Shown piece by piece: positions 36,133 to 43,228 of a stretch of 64,000 nt of DNA. The stretch covers positions 806,001 to 870,000 of the forward strand of contig NZ_OY764081.1 in the NCBI RefSeq assembly GCF_963667985.1, in the 5' to 3' direction. Under the pieces are notes generated by a model. That model did not search any database, was not told the DNA's origin, and saw only the letters and a list, made by a program, of their open reading frames with translations. How positions within the stretch are numbered: the stretch's first letter is position 1; the number at the start of each line of letters is the position of its first letter. The position numbers and the translations under genes were made by a program. The DNA comes from an uncultured Methanocorpusculum sp. (lineage in GTDB: Archaea; Halobacteriota; Methanomicrobia; Methanomicrobiales; Methanocorpusculaceae).

Positions 36133-36220
36133 TATTTCTTTTTTCCTGCCTCAATCGTTAGCCAGAGTCGAGAGATGAAAATAATTATTTGAGGAGGTGC
36201 ATAGTATCAAACATCGACCA

Positions 36221-36445
36221 ATGAAGTTCATCGCAAATCTTAGCACATGGAAGAAAAGATGTCTGTATTTTGCAGGTGGATTTATCATGGCATTTCCCGG
36301 CGCAGTTTTTATGGCGGCACTGGGGATGTACCCGGCACTTTTCAGCACACCGGATATTTTACAGATCCCATCCGTCATCATCGGATTAGGATTGTTTCTC
36401 GCAGGAATGGCCTCCATGTTCCATGCATTTATGCTGAAAGAATAA
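36221..36445 (+). CDS. Small membrane protein, paralogue A
   Basis: A 74-aa protein with two helices (CLYFAGGFIMAFPGAVFMAALGM, VIIGLGLFLAGMASMFHAFM) around PALFSTPDILQIPS. More than half of its residues equal those of the 74-aa protein at 37050-37274, and identical start positions fix the ATG at 36221. A strong GAGGAGGTG lies 21 bp upstream, unusually far, just after a five-codon ORF (36175-36192). No family recognised. Confidence 0.7.
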   Translation: MKFIANLSTWKKRCLYFAGGFIMAFPGAVFMAALGMYPALFSTPDILQIPSVIIGLGLFLAGMASMFHAFMLKE

Positions 36446-36520
36446 CGCGGCCACGGGCTGGTATGCGAAAGCGCCAGAACAGCGGGAAAATACATGAGAG
36501 TTACCCATTGATAGTTTCAA
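36433..36520. repeat. 88-bp direct repeat, copy 1
   Basis: Begins at the last codons of paralogue A (GCTGAAAGAATAACGC) and runs to ATAGTTTCAA. Copy 2 at 37262-37349 differs at only a few positions. It is not coding beyond the shared stop codon, and includes CTGGTATGCGAAAGCGCCAG, which can form a stem. Right after it lies a segment that is the inverse of what follows copy 2. Confidence 0.85.
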
Positions 36521-36524
36521 ACCG

Positions 36525-36579
36525 GTTCGCGGTTGGTTTTATCTCATCTGCCCATACCCAGCCATACGCTTTCCGAATT
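36525..36579. repeat. Inverted copy of the repeat-element end
   Basis: About 55 bp whose reverse complement (AATTC...GGATGGCTGGGT-like...CCAACCGCGAA) matches 37352-37404 with some changes. Thus the 88-bp repeat is followed by opposite orientations of this segment at its two copies. Confidence 0.7.
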
Positions 36580-36637
36580 GGGTTGTGATTAACACCGCGT
36601 AACTCCTATTTTACAATGTTTTCTTAAGGCACTGAGG

Positions 36638-36650
36638 AAGATAATTATAT
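36638..36650 (+). promoter_or_regulatory. Repeated promoter element upstream of the 87-aa gene
   Basis: AAGATAATTATAT, identical to 37011-37023 upstream of paralogue B. It contains a TATA-like core, 62 bp before the 87-aa gene here and 27 bp before paralogue B there, hinting at shared control. Confidence 0.4.
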
Positions 36651-36711
36651 GTGGATAGAATCTTAATTAAGACATATTGAGATTAAACAGACTGAAAATC
36701 ATGTGATTATT

Positions 36712-36975
36712 ATGTTTAAATATTTTAAGAAGAAATCCACCCCCTCTCCAAAAAAGGCGGATCGAGTAGTAAGTATAAGTGAGCAGTTCCTTTTCAGTGA
36801 AGAACATGTTGTCCAGACCGAATCTGACATCAAAATTCATTCAATGCGTATTTATCAAATGGCGCTCTATCCGGATAGTATTACAGAAGACGAACAGTAT
36901 GTCCTTGATAACGATATGTCCATTCGAAGAACGTATCAAAAATATGTAGACATCATCAAACAAAAAGGATACTAA
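36712..36975 (+). CDS. Hypothetical 87-aa protein in the repeat island
   Basis: A soluble, charged protein with a basic start (MFKYFKKKSTPSPKKADRV) and a helical C-terminus (DNDMSIRRTYQKYVDIIKQKGY). GTGAT just before the ATG at 36712 decides that start. It lies between the two 74-aa paralogues. AT-rich relative to the surrounding housekeeping genes. No family recognised; the N-terminal KK cluster could bind nucleic acid or membrane, which is a guess. Confidence 0.6.
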   Translation: MFKYFKKKSTPSPKKADRVVSISEQFLFSEEHVVQTESDIKIHSMRIYQMALYPDSITEDEQYVLDNDMSIRRTYQKYVDIIKQKGY

Positions 36976-37010
36976 TAGAAAAATACGGACAAAAATATTG
37001 GATACCAGCC

Positions 37011-37023
37011 AAGATAATTATAT
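37011..37023 (+). promoter_or_regulatory. Repeated promoter element upstream of paralogue B
   Basis: Second copy of AAGATAATTATAT, 27 bp before the ATG at 37050, the normal distance for a TATA box with a very short or absent leader. Confidence 0.45.
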
Positions 37024-37049
37024 ACAGAGATAAAACAAAGCATATAAAT

Positions 37050-37274
37050 ATGGGTTTCATTTCATACTTAGGAACATTCACGAAAAGATGTCTGTTTTTT
37101 GCAGTCGGATTTATCATTGCCTTTCCCTGTGCGGGATTTGTCATATCATTTGGGATGTATCCCAAACTTTACAACACACCAGATATATTGCAGATACCGG
37201 CCGTCGTCTTTGGATTAATATTATTTGTCGTAGGGATAGCTGCGATATTTTATGCATTCAGGCTGAAAGAATAA
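37050..37274 (+). CDS. Small membrane protein, paralogue B
   Basis: A 74-aa two-helix protein (CLFFAVGFIIAFPCAGFVISFGM, VVFGLILFVVGIAAIFYAFR) sharing GMYP, TPDILQIP and the LKE C-terminus with the protein at 36221-36445. The duplication includes about 100 bp beyond the stop. Function unknown. Confidence 0.7.
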   Translation: MGFISYLGTFTKRCLFFAVGFIIAFPCAGFVISFGMYPKLYNTPDILQIPAVVFGLILFVVGIAAIFYAFRLKE

Positions 37275-37349
37275 CGCAGCCACGGGCTGGTATGCAAAAG
37301 CGCCAGAACTGCGGGAAAATACATGAGAGTTACCCAGTCATAGTTTCAA
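37262..37349. repeat. 88-bp direct repeat, copy 2
   Basis: Second copy of the 36433-36520 repeat, from GCTGAAAGAATAACGC to ATAGTTTCAA, with the same length. Differences are few, for example CGGCC/CAGCC and ACAGCG/ACTGCG. It leads directly into the long inverted-repeat element. Confidence 0.85.
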
Positions 37350-37850
37350 GCCAATTCAGGAAGGGGATGGCTGGGTGTGGGAGCAAGAGAAAAGCCAACC
37401 GCGAATCGGCGCGAATCCCGCAAGCCTTTGGCTTGCTCCCAGAATCGGATTTGCTTTTCCTCACTCTCGCTCGTCGTGTCCCTCGCAAATCAAAGATTTG
37501 CTCGGCTGAGGTCGTCCGCTTTCAGCGTCCAACCCGCTATCAACACGACGGCTCGTCCCTTCATCGGGAGCGTTCGGGCAAATCCTGTCGGCGCCCCAGC
37601 GCCTCCTGTGAGAGAGATGTTCATTGATCATTACATATGAAATAATTGTTCTTTTCTGGTAATCGCCAAATGAGAGGGAGAGAGGAATTGCAGTTAGGAG
37701 CCGCCGGGGTGGCGACAGGATTTGCCCGAACGCTCCCGATGAGGGATGAGCAAGACAGCGAAGCTGGATTGCGAAAGTGAGGATAAGCAAATCCGATTCG
37801 CATCGCCCGAAGGGCGGATTCGCGCTGATTCGCGGTTGTTTTTTTTTCTC
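37350..37850. repeat. Long imperfect inverted-repeat element with no gene
   Basis: Left arm about 37383-37600, right arm about 37703-37849, loop about 100 bp. Matching blocks are: AACCGCGAATC-GCGCGAATC (37397 and, inverted, 37827), GAATCGGATTTGCTT-TCCTCACT (37442 and, inverted, near 37776-37799), and a near-perfect 35-bp block CATCGGGAGCGTTCGGGCAA... (37562 and, inverted, to 37741). Between blocks the arms carry different small hairpins: GCAAGCC-TTT-GGCTTGC and GCAAATC-AAA-GATTTGC in the left, CGCCC-GAA-GGGCG in the right. Non-coding mobile or structural element; no transposase. Confidence 0.75.
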
Positions 37851-37959
37851 TTGTGTCCAGATTAATGCCTTACACGAAAACGACGTACATTTCATAAGAT
37901 ATTCAGTTGTTTTTTCGATTGAAAGAACACCGCGTATCCCCTAATAAAAAAAGAAAAGA

Positions 37960-38295
37960 TCAGAGTGCCGCATCGATATATTCCGAGATCCTTGGCACGG
38001 AAATTGCCCCGACCGGCACAACGTGCCCGTTCACGAGAATGATCGGCAGCGGCGGATGATCGATTTTCACGATCTCGACAACCCTCTCCGGGATTCCCTC
38101 GTCAAGCGACGTAAGGGTCACCGAAACACGGTCACCGTACTTCTCTTTCAGCGCTTTTTCCAGTGCCGGAAACGCAAACGTCAGCGTTTCCTTCTCAAAA
38201 CACTCTACAAGCCCGCAGGACCGGTCTTTATCGCAGGGAAACGGACCGCAGGGCCGGTAGGTATAGCCAATCACTTCAACTGAAATAGGAGTCAT
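37960..38295 (-). CDS. Thioredoxin-fold hypothetical protein
   Basis: A 111-aa protein with a cysteine-rich N-terminus (RPCGPFPCDKDRSCGLVEC) and a C-terminal block PPLPIILVNGHVVPVGAIS resembling the cis-Pro region of thioredoxin-like folds. There is no standard CxxC pair at the thioredoxin position; CGPFPC has a CxxxxC spacing. A redox or metal role is plausible but not shown. It lies just before a thioredoxin gene on the same strand. Confidence 0.6.
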   Translation of the reverse strand: MTPISVEVIGYTYRPCGPFPCDKDRSCGLVECFEKETLTFAFPALEKALKEKYGDRVSVTLTSLDEGIPERVVEIVKIDHPPLPIILVNGHVVPVGAISVPRISEYIDAAL

Positions 38296-38354
38296 ACCTA
38301 CAGTATTGGTACCGGCGTGTAAAAAAGAATGGTGAAACGGTAAGACGTTTCAGT

Positions 38355-38624
38355 TTAGATAAGAGCCCGTAAAAGACTCCCGAGAGTTGCAGCGTCGGTC
38401 ACTCCCTCCAGACGCTGGATGACCTTACCGTCCTTCTCGATGATGAGAGTCGGGACAACGCTGATAGAATACTTGTTGGCAAGGTCCCCATGCTCATCCA
38501 CATCGACCATCTGGACATCAACCAAGCCTTCCATCTTTTTGGCAAGATCATGAACGATTGGGCTCTGAATTCTGCAGGGTCCGCACCAGGTGGCGAAGAA
38601 GTCGTACAATACCGGTTTTGTCAT
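38355..38624 (-). CDS. Thioredoxin/glutaredoxin-like protein
   Basis: An 89-aa thioredoxin with the active site FFATWCGPCRIQSP and the cis-Pro region ISVVPTLIIEKDG. The start at 38624 (MTKPVLYDFF) is preferred; an upstream ATG at 38663 would add 13 mostly hydrophobic residues. It should reduce disulfides in the cytoplasm; electrons in methanogens may come from an F420-linked reductase, not visible here. Confidence 0.87.
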   Translation of the reverse strand: MTKPVLYDFFATWCGPCRIQSPIVHDLAKKMEGLVDVQMVDVDEHGDLANKYSISVVPTLIIEKDGKVIQRLEGVTDAATLGSLLRALI

Positions 38625-38694
38625 AGATAAAACTGGGAGAAGAAAACTAATATAGCTTCCCATCAGGGAATAAAAAAAGGAGCCTAAGGTAGGT

Positions 38695-39549
38695 TTATTT
38701 GATGAGAGCTTTGATCAGATCACGGTCAAACAGCATGCCGGAAAGCCGCTGATCGTTATCGATAATCGGCATCTGATCAACACGTCCGCGTTTCATCCGC
38801 AGAGCACAATCGCTGACTTCTGCATTATTGGGGACGGCGATGACCTTTCGCACCATACAGATCTTAACAGGGCGGTTTGGAAGCTCGACTTTGGAGACAC
38901 CGTAGGAAATCGTGTGATTGTCACGAATACTCTCCCACGTCCATTCATCATCATCCGTTCCGGTCGAAAAGTCGCTCGTCTGAACATCATCCTCTATGCT
39001 TGAACATCTGATAAGGTCACGCTCGGAAATAATACCGGTGAGCTGGTTTTCCGAGTTGAGAATGGGCATTGCATCGGTGTGGGCGAGCTCCATGATTCGG
39101 CCGACGACCGGGAGAGGGGTTTCTTCCCACATCGCATACGTCCTTTTGCTGACGAAACCATTTCTGATCTCGCGAACGTCCCGAAGTTTGGCAACTGCCC
39201 CGACAAGATCGGAGACGCTTAATATGCCTATGAGATTGTCTCCTTCGACAACGGGCAGACGGCGGACATTCATCTTCGTCATGATTTCTGCAGCTTCCGA
39301 GAGGGTAACCTCCGGGCGGATCGTCAGCGGCTCGGATGACATAAGAAGTGCGACCTGAGTCTCTTCAGGTTTACGCAGAATATCCTTTCTGGTAACGATA
39401 CCGAGGAGTTTCTTCTCCGGACCTTTCACCACCGGAACACCACTGATTCCGGTCCGCTTGAGAATACGTAAAACATCATCGCGGCCTGAGGGGATCTCGA
39501 CCGTGACAACGTCTTTTGTCATGTAATCTTTTGCTAACATTTCCGTCAT
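38695..39549 (-). CDS. Four-CBS-domain protein
   Basis: A 284-aa protein made of two CBS pairs: YMTKDVVTVEIPSG...GISGVPVV, ALLMSSEPLTIRPEVTLSEAAEIM...RRLPVV, then PLPVVGRIMELAHTDAMPIL and MVRKVIAVPNNAEVSDCALRMKRGRVDQMPII. CBS pairs bind adenine nucleotides and regulate partner enzymes or act alone as energy sensors. The ATG at 39549 follows GAGGTGA at 6 bp and is chosen over an upstream extension at 39849. The neighbour is a UspA gene on the same strand. Confidence 0.87.
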   Translation of the reverse strand: MTEMLAKDYMTKDVVTVEIPSGRDDVLRILKRTGISGVPVVKGPEKKLLGIVTRKDILRKPEETQVALLMSSEPLTIRPEVTLSEAAEIMTKMNVRRLPVVEGDNLIGILSVSDLVGAVAKLRDVREIRNGFVSKRTYAMWEETPLPVVGRIMELAHTDAMPILNSENQLTGIISERDLIRCSSIEDDVQTSDFSTGTDDDEWTWESIRDNHTISYGVSKVELPNRPVKICMVRKVIAVPNNAEVSDCALRMKRGRVDQMPIIDNDQRLSGMLFDRDLIKALIK

Positions 39550-39728
39550 GATATTCACCTCAGGATTCGGGCCGGCCACACGGATCGGCCCCGGTGATTT
39601 CCTTTTGCAGAAAATCCGTGTGTATTTTTTGGAGTGCTGGAGATAAATAACGCTTACATTCCTCCTGCGGATTTCAAGGGAAAAATGCCGGCGAATCAGA
39701 TATTCGCGCGGAAAAAAGTTGAGGGGAT

Positions 39729-40157
39729 TTATTTTTTGATGATCAGGGTGTTGGTTTTCGCATATGTAATGATATGTGAAGAAACACTGCCGATAAGAAG
39801 GCGGTCGAGTTTGCTCTTTCCGCGGGATCCGACAACGATCAGATCGCACTCCAGTTCGGAAGCCATGTTGATGATCGTATCGCCGGCATGTCCTGCTTCA
39901 AGATGGGGCGTAACTATCACGCCTTTCTTGGATGCATCCTCGACAAGTTCTTCCATGATATCCCGGCCTTCTTTCTCGAAGCGCTGGTAGATCAGTTCCC
40001 AGGAAGCATCCACCGGACCGGGCGAGATTATGCCCGACTCGATAACGTAGATCACATGCAGCTCGGCTTTGGACATTTTTACCAGTTCAATCGCTTTATT
40101 GAATGCACTCTTGCTGATGTCGGATCCGTCAATCGCAACAAGTATCTTGGTAAACAT
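39729..40157 (-). CDS. Universal stress protein (UspA family)
   Basis: A 142-aa Usp-fold protein. N-terminal ILVAIDGSDISKSAFNKAI and the C-terminal ATP-binding signature GSRGKSKLDRLLIGSVSSH (G-2x-G-9x-G-S/T) show an ATP-binding UspA. GGAGGTTT precedes the start. With the CBS gene it makes a possible nucleotide-sensing pair, a common arrangement in archaea. Exact function unknown. Confidence 0.9.
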   Translation of the reverse strand: MFTKILVAIDGSDISKSAFNKAIELVKMSKAELHVIYVIESGIISPGPVDASWELIYQRFEKEGRDIMEELVEDASKKGVIVTPHLEAGHAGDTIINMASELECDLIVVGSRGKSKLDRLLIGSVSSHIITYAKTNTLIIKK

Positions 40158-40200
40158 TTTTTAAAACCTCCTACTTTATGAGTAAATTACTCCTCCAAGG

Positions 40201-41244
40201 TTATAAAGAGTTGGTATTCCACCCGGAAATGACCCGGGTTATCCCTCGTGAGCCGATCCGGGCAAAGAGAGATACGGGAGGATTTTTGGTCCAGCGGGCA
40301 GGATAGCCGCCGGCGAGGAGTGTGAGATTAGCAGATCCTCCTACCCCGATCCGGCTCTTTTTGCCAAGAAGAGAGAAGCCGTCTGTCATCATCCGAAGGA
40401 TATCGACGGGATCGATTTTGTACACGGTCTGCAGAAAGGCTGCCTCGGCAAACATATCGGGAGCGACAAACATCCCATTGTCGGTTCCAAGAAAAACACG
40501 GCATCCGGCATCCAGCATTTCACGAACCGGCGGCCTCTGGGCATCGTCTGTTGCTCCAAGCAGCCAGTTCGATCGCGGACAGATGACGATAGGGATATCC
40601 CGATCTGCCGTCTCGCGAATATGGGCTTTGGAAAAATGCGTGGCATGAATGATAAGATCGGGTTCAAGGGAAAAAGCCGCATCGATATCCTTGACCCCTG
40701 CCTCGCCAGCATGCACGGCGAAGAGTTTTCCGGCCTGCTTTGCAAGACGAACCGCATCTTCCTCTGCTTTCGTTCCTTTCGCACTGGAAAGACCAAATCC
40801 TCCGGCGGCAAACTCGCCACCGTCTCTGCCGAAAATAAGCATATCTACTGACGGGTCGGCCGCCTGTTTGAGAAGATCCACCCCATCAGGGCCCCCTTCC
40901 CGGAAATCCGCAAAACCAAGCGTCCCGGTCGCCTTCATAAATCGAATCGTATCCCGCATCGCAGAGACCAGACGATCCGGCGGCGTCTCCCGCAAAAGTC
41001 TGTGCTTCAGCCCGTTCGGCGGGGCAACCAGATCAGCAAGCGGGCGGTCGATGGGCGTGTCCATTCCAACTGTATCGGCGATGTGGGTATGCGCGTTGAA
41101 AAAAGCCGGGACGATCCACTGATCACAGGCGGTTTTACTCTCAGTCATCTCGGCAATACGCCCGTTTTCGATGACGATTTCAACATTCTGCGGAGTAAAA
41201 CCATCTCCGGTGAATGCCAGTCCTCTCAGTATCTCCTCCTGCAT
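40201..41244 (-). CDS. Amidohydrolase (metal-dependent deaminase/hydrolase type)
   Basis: A 347-aa TIM-barrel hydrolase. The zinc ligands appear as FNAHTHIAD (HxH), FAVHAGEAG, IIHATHFSK and GTDNGMF (final Asp). N- and C-terminal beta-sandwich parts are short. Related archaeal enzymes deaminate 5'-deoxyadenosine, S-adenosylhomocysteine or other bases; the substrate is not evident. The ATG at 41244 is chosen because the 30 residues before it are not family-like. Divergent from secG. Confidence 0.83.
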   Translation of the reverse strand: MQEEILRGLAFTGDGFTPQNVEIVIENGRIAEMTESKTACDQWIVPAFFNAHTHIADTVGMDTPIDRPLADLVAPPNGLKHRLLRETPPDRLVSAMRDTIRFMKATGTLGFADFREGGPDGVDLLKQAADPSVDMLIFGRDGGEFAAGGFGLSSAKGTKAEEDAVRLAKQAGKLFAVHAGEAGVKDIDAAFSLEPDLIIHATHFSKAHIRETADRDIPIVICPRSNWLLGATDDAQRPPVREMLDAGCRVFLGTDNGMFVAPDMFAEAAFLQTVYKIDPVDILRMMTDGFSLLGKKSRIGVGGSANLTLLAGGYPARWTKNPPVSLFARIGSRGITRVISGWNTNSL

Positions 41245-41297
41245 GAACCCGTGATCTCCTGTTCTTTTATATGGGTAGAGGATGAATATAATAGGAT

Positions 41298-41459
41298 ATG
41301 GCAGCAAAGAACTCGGGCAGAGGACTAAGTTCATCAGCAGGTCTGGTTACCTACTACGATGCGGATGACCGCAAAGCGTTCCACATTAAACCAACGGTTG
41401 TTTTAGTGGCCACAGGCGTCATTGGCCTCATCGTATACCTGCTGAACCTTTTCATCTAA
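41298..41459 (+). CDS. secG: Preprotein translocase subunit Sec61-beta (SecG)
   Basis: A 53-aa tail-anchored subunit of the SecYE-beta channel: a polar Ser/Gly start (MAAKNSGRGLSSSAGLVTYY), the conserved FHIKPTVVLVATGVIG and one C-terminal helix ending LLNLFI. TATA-like TTTTATAT lies about 30 bp upstream. Length and motif match archaeal members. Confidence 0.93.
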   Translation: MAAKNSGRGLSSSAGLVTYYDADDRKAFHIKPTVVLVATGVIGLIVYLLNLFI

Positions 41460-41544
41460 GTCCCAAATAATATACTTGAGATTTCATCTCAACATTTTTT
41501 CTGATTCCCGGATTCCTTAAATATTTCAAAAGAGAGGTATCTGT

Positions 41545-41685
41545 ATGCAGTTTCGGATGATCCACAATAACATCAATGTGCTCGATCTCGACCGCTCGAT
41601 GAAGTTCTACGCAGATGCTTTGGGACTTGTTGAAGTAAAAAGGATCGTGCCCGATTCAGGAAACGTCACGCGATCATCGCGATGA
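41545..41685 (+). pseudogene. Glyoxalase/VOC-family N-terminal remnant
   Basis: Forty-six codons, beginning MQFRMIHNNINVLDLDRS and MKFYADALGLVEVKR, equal to the first third of lactoylglutathione lyase-like proteins, and then stops after unrelated residues (TRSSR). The metal ligand His of the first half is present (IHNN) but the other ligands are missing. Its promoter and GAGAGGT ribosome site are intact. The end overlaps the convergent SdpI gene's stop, so a deletion or insertion cut it. Confidence 0.75.
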
Positions 41686-42250
41686 TCACCCCGAAAAAGA
41701 CCGGGATCCAGAACCAGGCGAGGAACGTATTCACGATCAGCACAAACCCGCCGATCATCCAGAGATACCCGGCGAACCTGTGGGTCCGTCTCCAGTTCTC
41801 TTCGCTTTCAAGCGTCCAGGGGAGTCTGACGCCGGCGACCGGATTCTGCTTTGTCTTCGGCGAGTAGTTCCCAATAATAATAAACACAATACCGACCAGC
41901 ACCGGGGCAATGATCTGGATTGGGATATCCGCACCGAGAGCCTTAAAGAGCATAATCGGAACGATCACAATCGAGATTATCGCAACAAGCCAGCGGCAAA
42001 ACTTCACCAGCATGCTTTGATTTTCCCCGCCGTATTTTCTGGTCGAAACATTACAGATAATGTTTATCAGACAGAGAAAGATCGGTAGCCCAAACACAAC
42101 GAGAGCTTTCGGCGCCCAGTTATCCGGATTGCCGGCAAAGTCGAAATGGACCGCAATCATATCCGGCAGTCGGTCGTACAGCACGACACCCAGCACGATC
42201 GGCAGAAGACAGATCACCGAGGTGAGTATCAGGGTTTTATCAATTTTCAT
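41666..42250 (-). CDS. SdpI/DUF1648-family membrane protein
   Basis: A 194-aa protein with about six helices. DUF1648 block LYDRLPDMIAVHFDFAGNPDNWAPK at residues 24-48, and the SdpI C-terminal block NYSPKTKQNPVAGVRLPWTLESEENWRRTHRFAG. In Bacillus SdpI is an immunity and signalling protein against a toxin, with autorepressor SdpR; here an ArsR-type gene overlaps it by 11 bp. No toxin gene is seen nearby, so immunity is not implied. Confidence 0.88.
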   Translation of the reverse strand: MKIDKTLILTSVICLLPIVLGVVLYDRLPDMIAVHFDFAGNPDNWAPKALVVFGLPIFLCLINIICNVSTRKYGGENQSMLVKFCRWLVAIISIVIVPIMLFKALGADIPIQIIAPVLVGIVFIIIGNYSPKTKQNPVAGVRLPWTLESEENWRRTHRFAGYLWMIGGFVLIVNTFLAWFWIPVFFGVIIAMIA

Positions 42251-42524
42251 TATGTACCTCTTTGAACTGGGAAATCCAGCACATCAGCTCCTCGAACACC
42301 GAAAGATTCAGCTCATAATACACGAAGTTCTTGTACTTCGTCTCCGTCACAAGATCCGCTTTTTTCAGCTGGGACAGGTGATACGAAATCGTCGCCCCTG
42401 TCATGTCGAAGTGCCCGGCGATATCTCCGGCAGACATCTTCCCTTCCTTTAAGAGCGTGAGTATCTCGCGCCTGACCGGATCGGATAATGCCTTGAATGT
42501 CTCGGGAAAGCCCATATTACACAT
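42240..42524 (-). CDS. ArsR-type regulator (SdpR-like)
   Basis: A 94-aa winged helix (FKALSDPVRREILTLLKEGKMSAGDIAGHFDMTGATISYHLSQLKKADLV) typical of SdpR autorepressors; no metal-binding cysteine motif of ArsR is present in helix 3. Starts at 42524 or at an in-frame ATG at 42515. Overlaps the SdpI gene. The upstream region holds three copies of a 7-bp element, two as an inverted repeat. Confidence 0.88.
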   Translation of the reverse strand: MCNMGFPETFKALSDPVRREILTLLKEGKMSAGDIAGHFDMTGATISYHLSQLKKADLVTETKYKNFVYYELNLSVFEELMCWISQFKEVHNEN

Positions 42525-42544
42525 ATTCTATTACCCTGACAAGT

Positions 42545-42580
42545 ATTTAGATGTTTTTCTAAATTGATAATTTTCTAAAT
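42545..42580. promoter_or_regulatory. Operator repeats upstream of the SdpR-like gene
   Basis: ATTTAGA at 42545-42551 and its complement TCTAAAT at 42558-42564 make a perfect inverted repeat; a third TCTAAAT lies at 42574-42580. The first is 21 bp from the regulator start. Such arrays are typical of cooperative binding by ArsR-type dimers. Confidence 0.55.
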
Positions 42581-42638
42581 AGCTTGAGGGATGAAAGATT
42601 AACGTTCCTTCCTGCGAATAGATTAACAGGGATAAGCA

Positions 42639-42892
42639 ATGGGTGAACTTGCAGCATTACCAAACATCGGCAAAGACACCGAAGAAAAACTGAACAAAGT
42701 CGGCATCACGACAGCCGCACAACTGCGTGAAATCAGCAGCAAAAAAGCCAGGCTGATGATCAGATCGATCGACGAGACCGCATGCCTGCACCGGCTCTCG
42801 GACTGGAGGGAGCGGTAATGGGTGTAAAAAAATCGGCTCTCTCTGCCGAAATGAAAAAAGAACTGAAAGAGTTTTTCTCTTCCTTCTCCTAA
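42639..42892 (+). pseudogene. TfoX C-terminal-domain-like protein, frameshifted
   Basis: The first frame reads MGELAALPNIGKDTEEKLNKVGI and on to TACLHRLSDWRER with a stop at 42816-42818. The family (TfoX C-terminal domain, a helix-hairpin-helix unit) continues LYALEGA. In the +1 frame the sequence goes on as LEGAVMGVKKSALSAEMKKEL to TAA at 42890-42892. One missing base near 42797-42800 restores the full 84-residue domain. Its role as stand-alone protein is unknown. Confidence 0.72.
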
Positions 42893-42895
42893 ACG

Positions 42896-43099
42896 CTAGT
42901 TCTCTTCTTTTTTGAATTTGGAATACTTGCCGCCGATGATAATAATGATAATGCCGGCAAAGATCCCGGCAAGCATCAGGATAAAGTTGTAACCCGATAA
43001 GAGAATCGCTGATGCGATAATAACGACTACACCGAGAAGAACGACCGCAGTTGATAAAACTGCCCCGTCTTTGGTAAGATACTCGAAAAATGACGTCAT
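42896..43099 (-). CDS. Small two-helix membrane protein
   Basis: A 67-aa protein: DGAVLSTAVVLLGVVVIIASAILLSG and FILMLAGIFAGIIIIIIGG helices with a KKEEN tail. ATG at 43099 (MTSFFEYL) or 43105 are both possible; upstream extension to 43153 looks non-coding. Convergent with the TfoX-like remnant and divergent to the purL gene. No family recognised. Confidence 0.55.
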   Translation of the reverse strand: MTSFFEYLTKDGAVLSTAVVLLGVVVIIASAILLSGYNFILMLAGIFAGIIIIIIGGKYSKFKKEEN

Positions 43100-43228
43100 A
43101 CACATAAAATACACATCCCTCAGGTTTAAAGGTAATGGACACTCAAAGACCATTACGGGAACAGTTAATCTTCATGCATGCCTACATATAAGCAGAGAAA
43201 CATCCGGATACAGGAATGGGATACTGAT

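Noticed and set aside
36433-37349. The repeated sequences as a CRISPR array
   Set aside because: Only two 88-bp copies about 740 bp apart, with a gene between them; no regular short repeats, spacers or cas genes.
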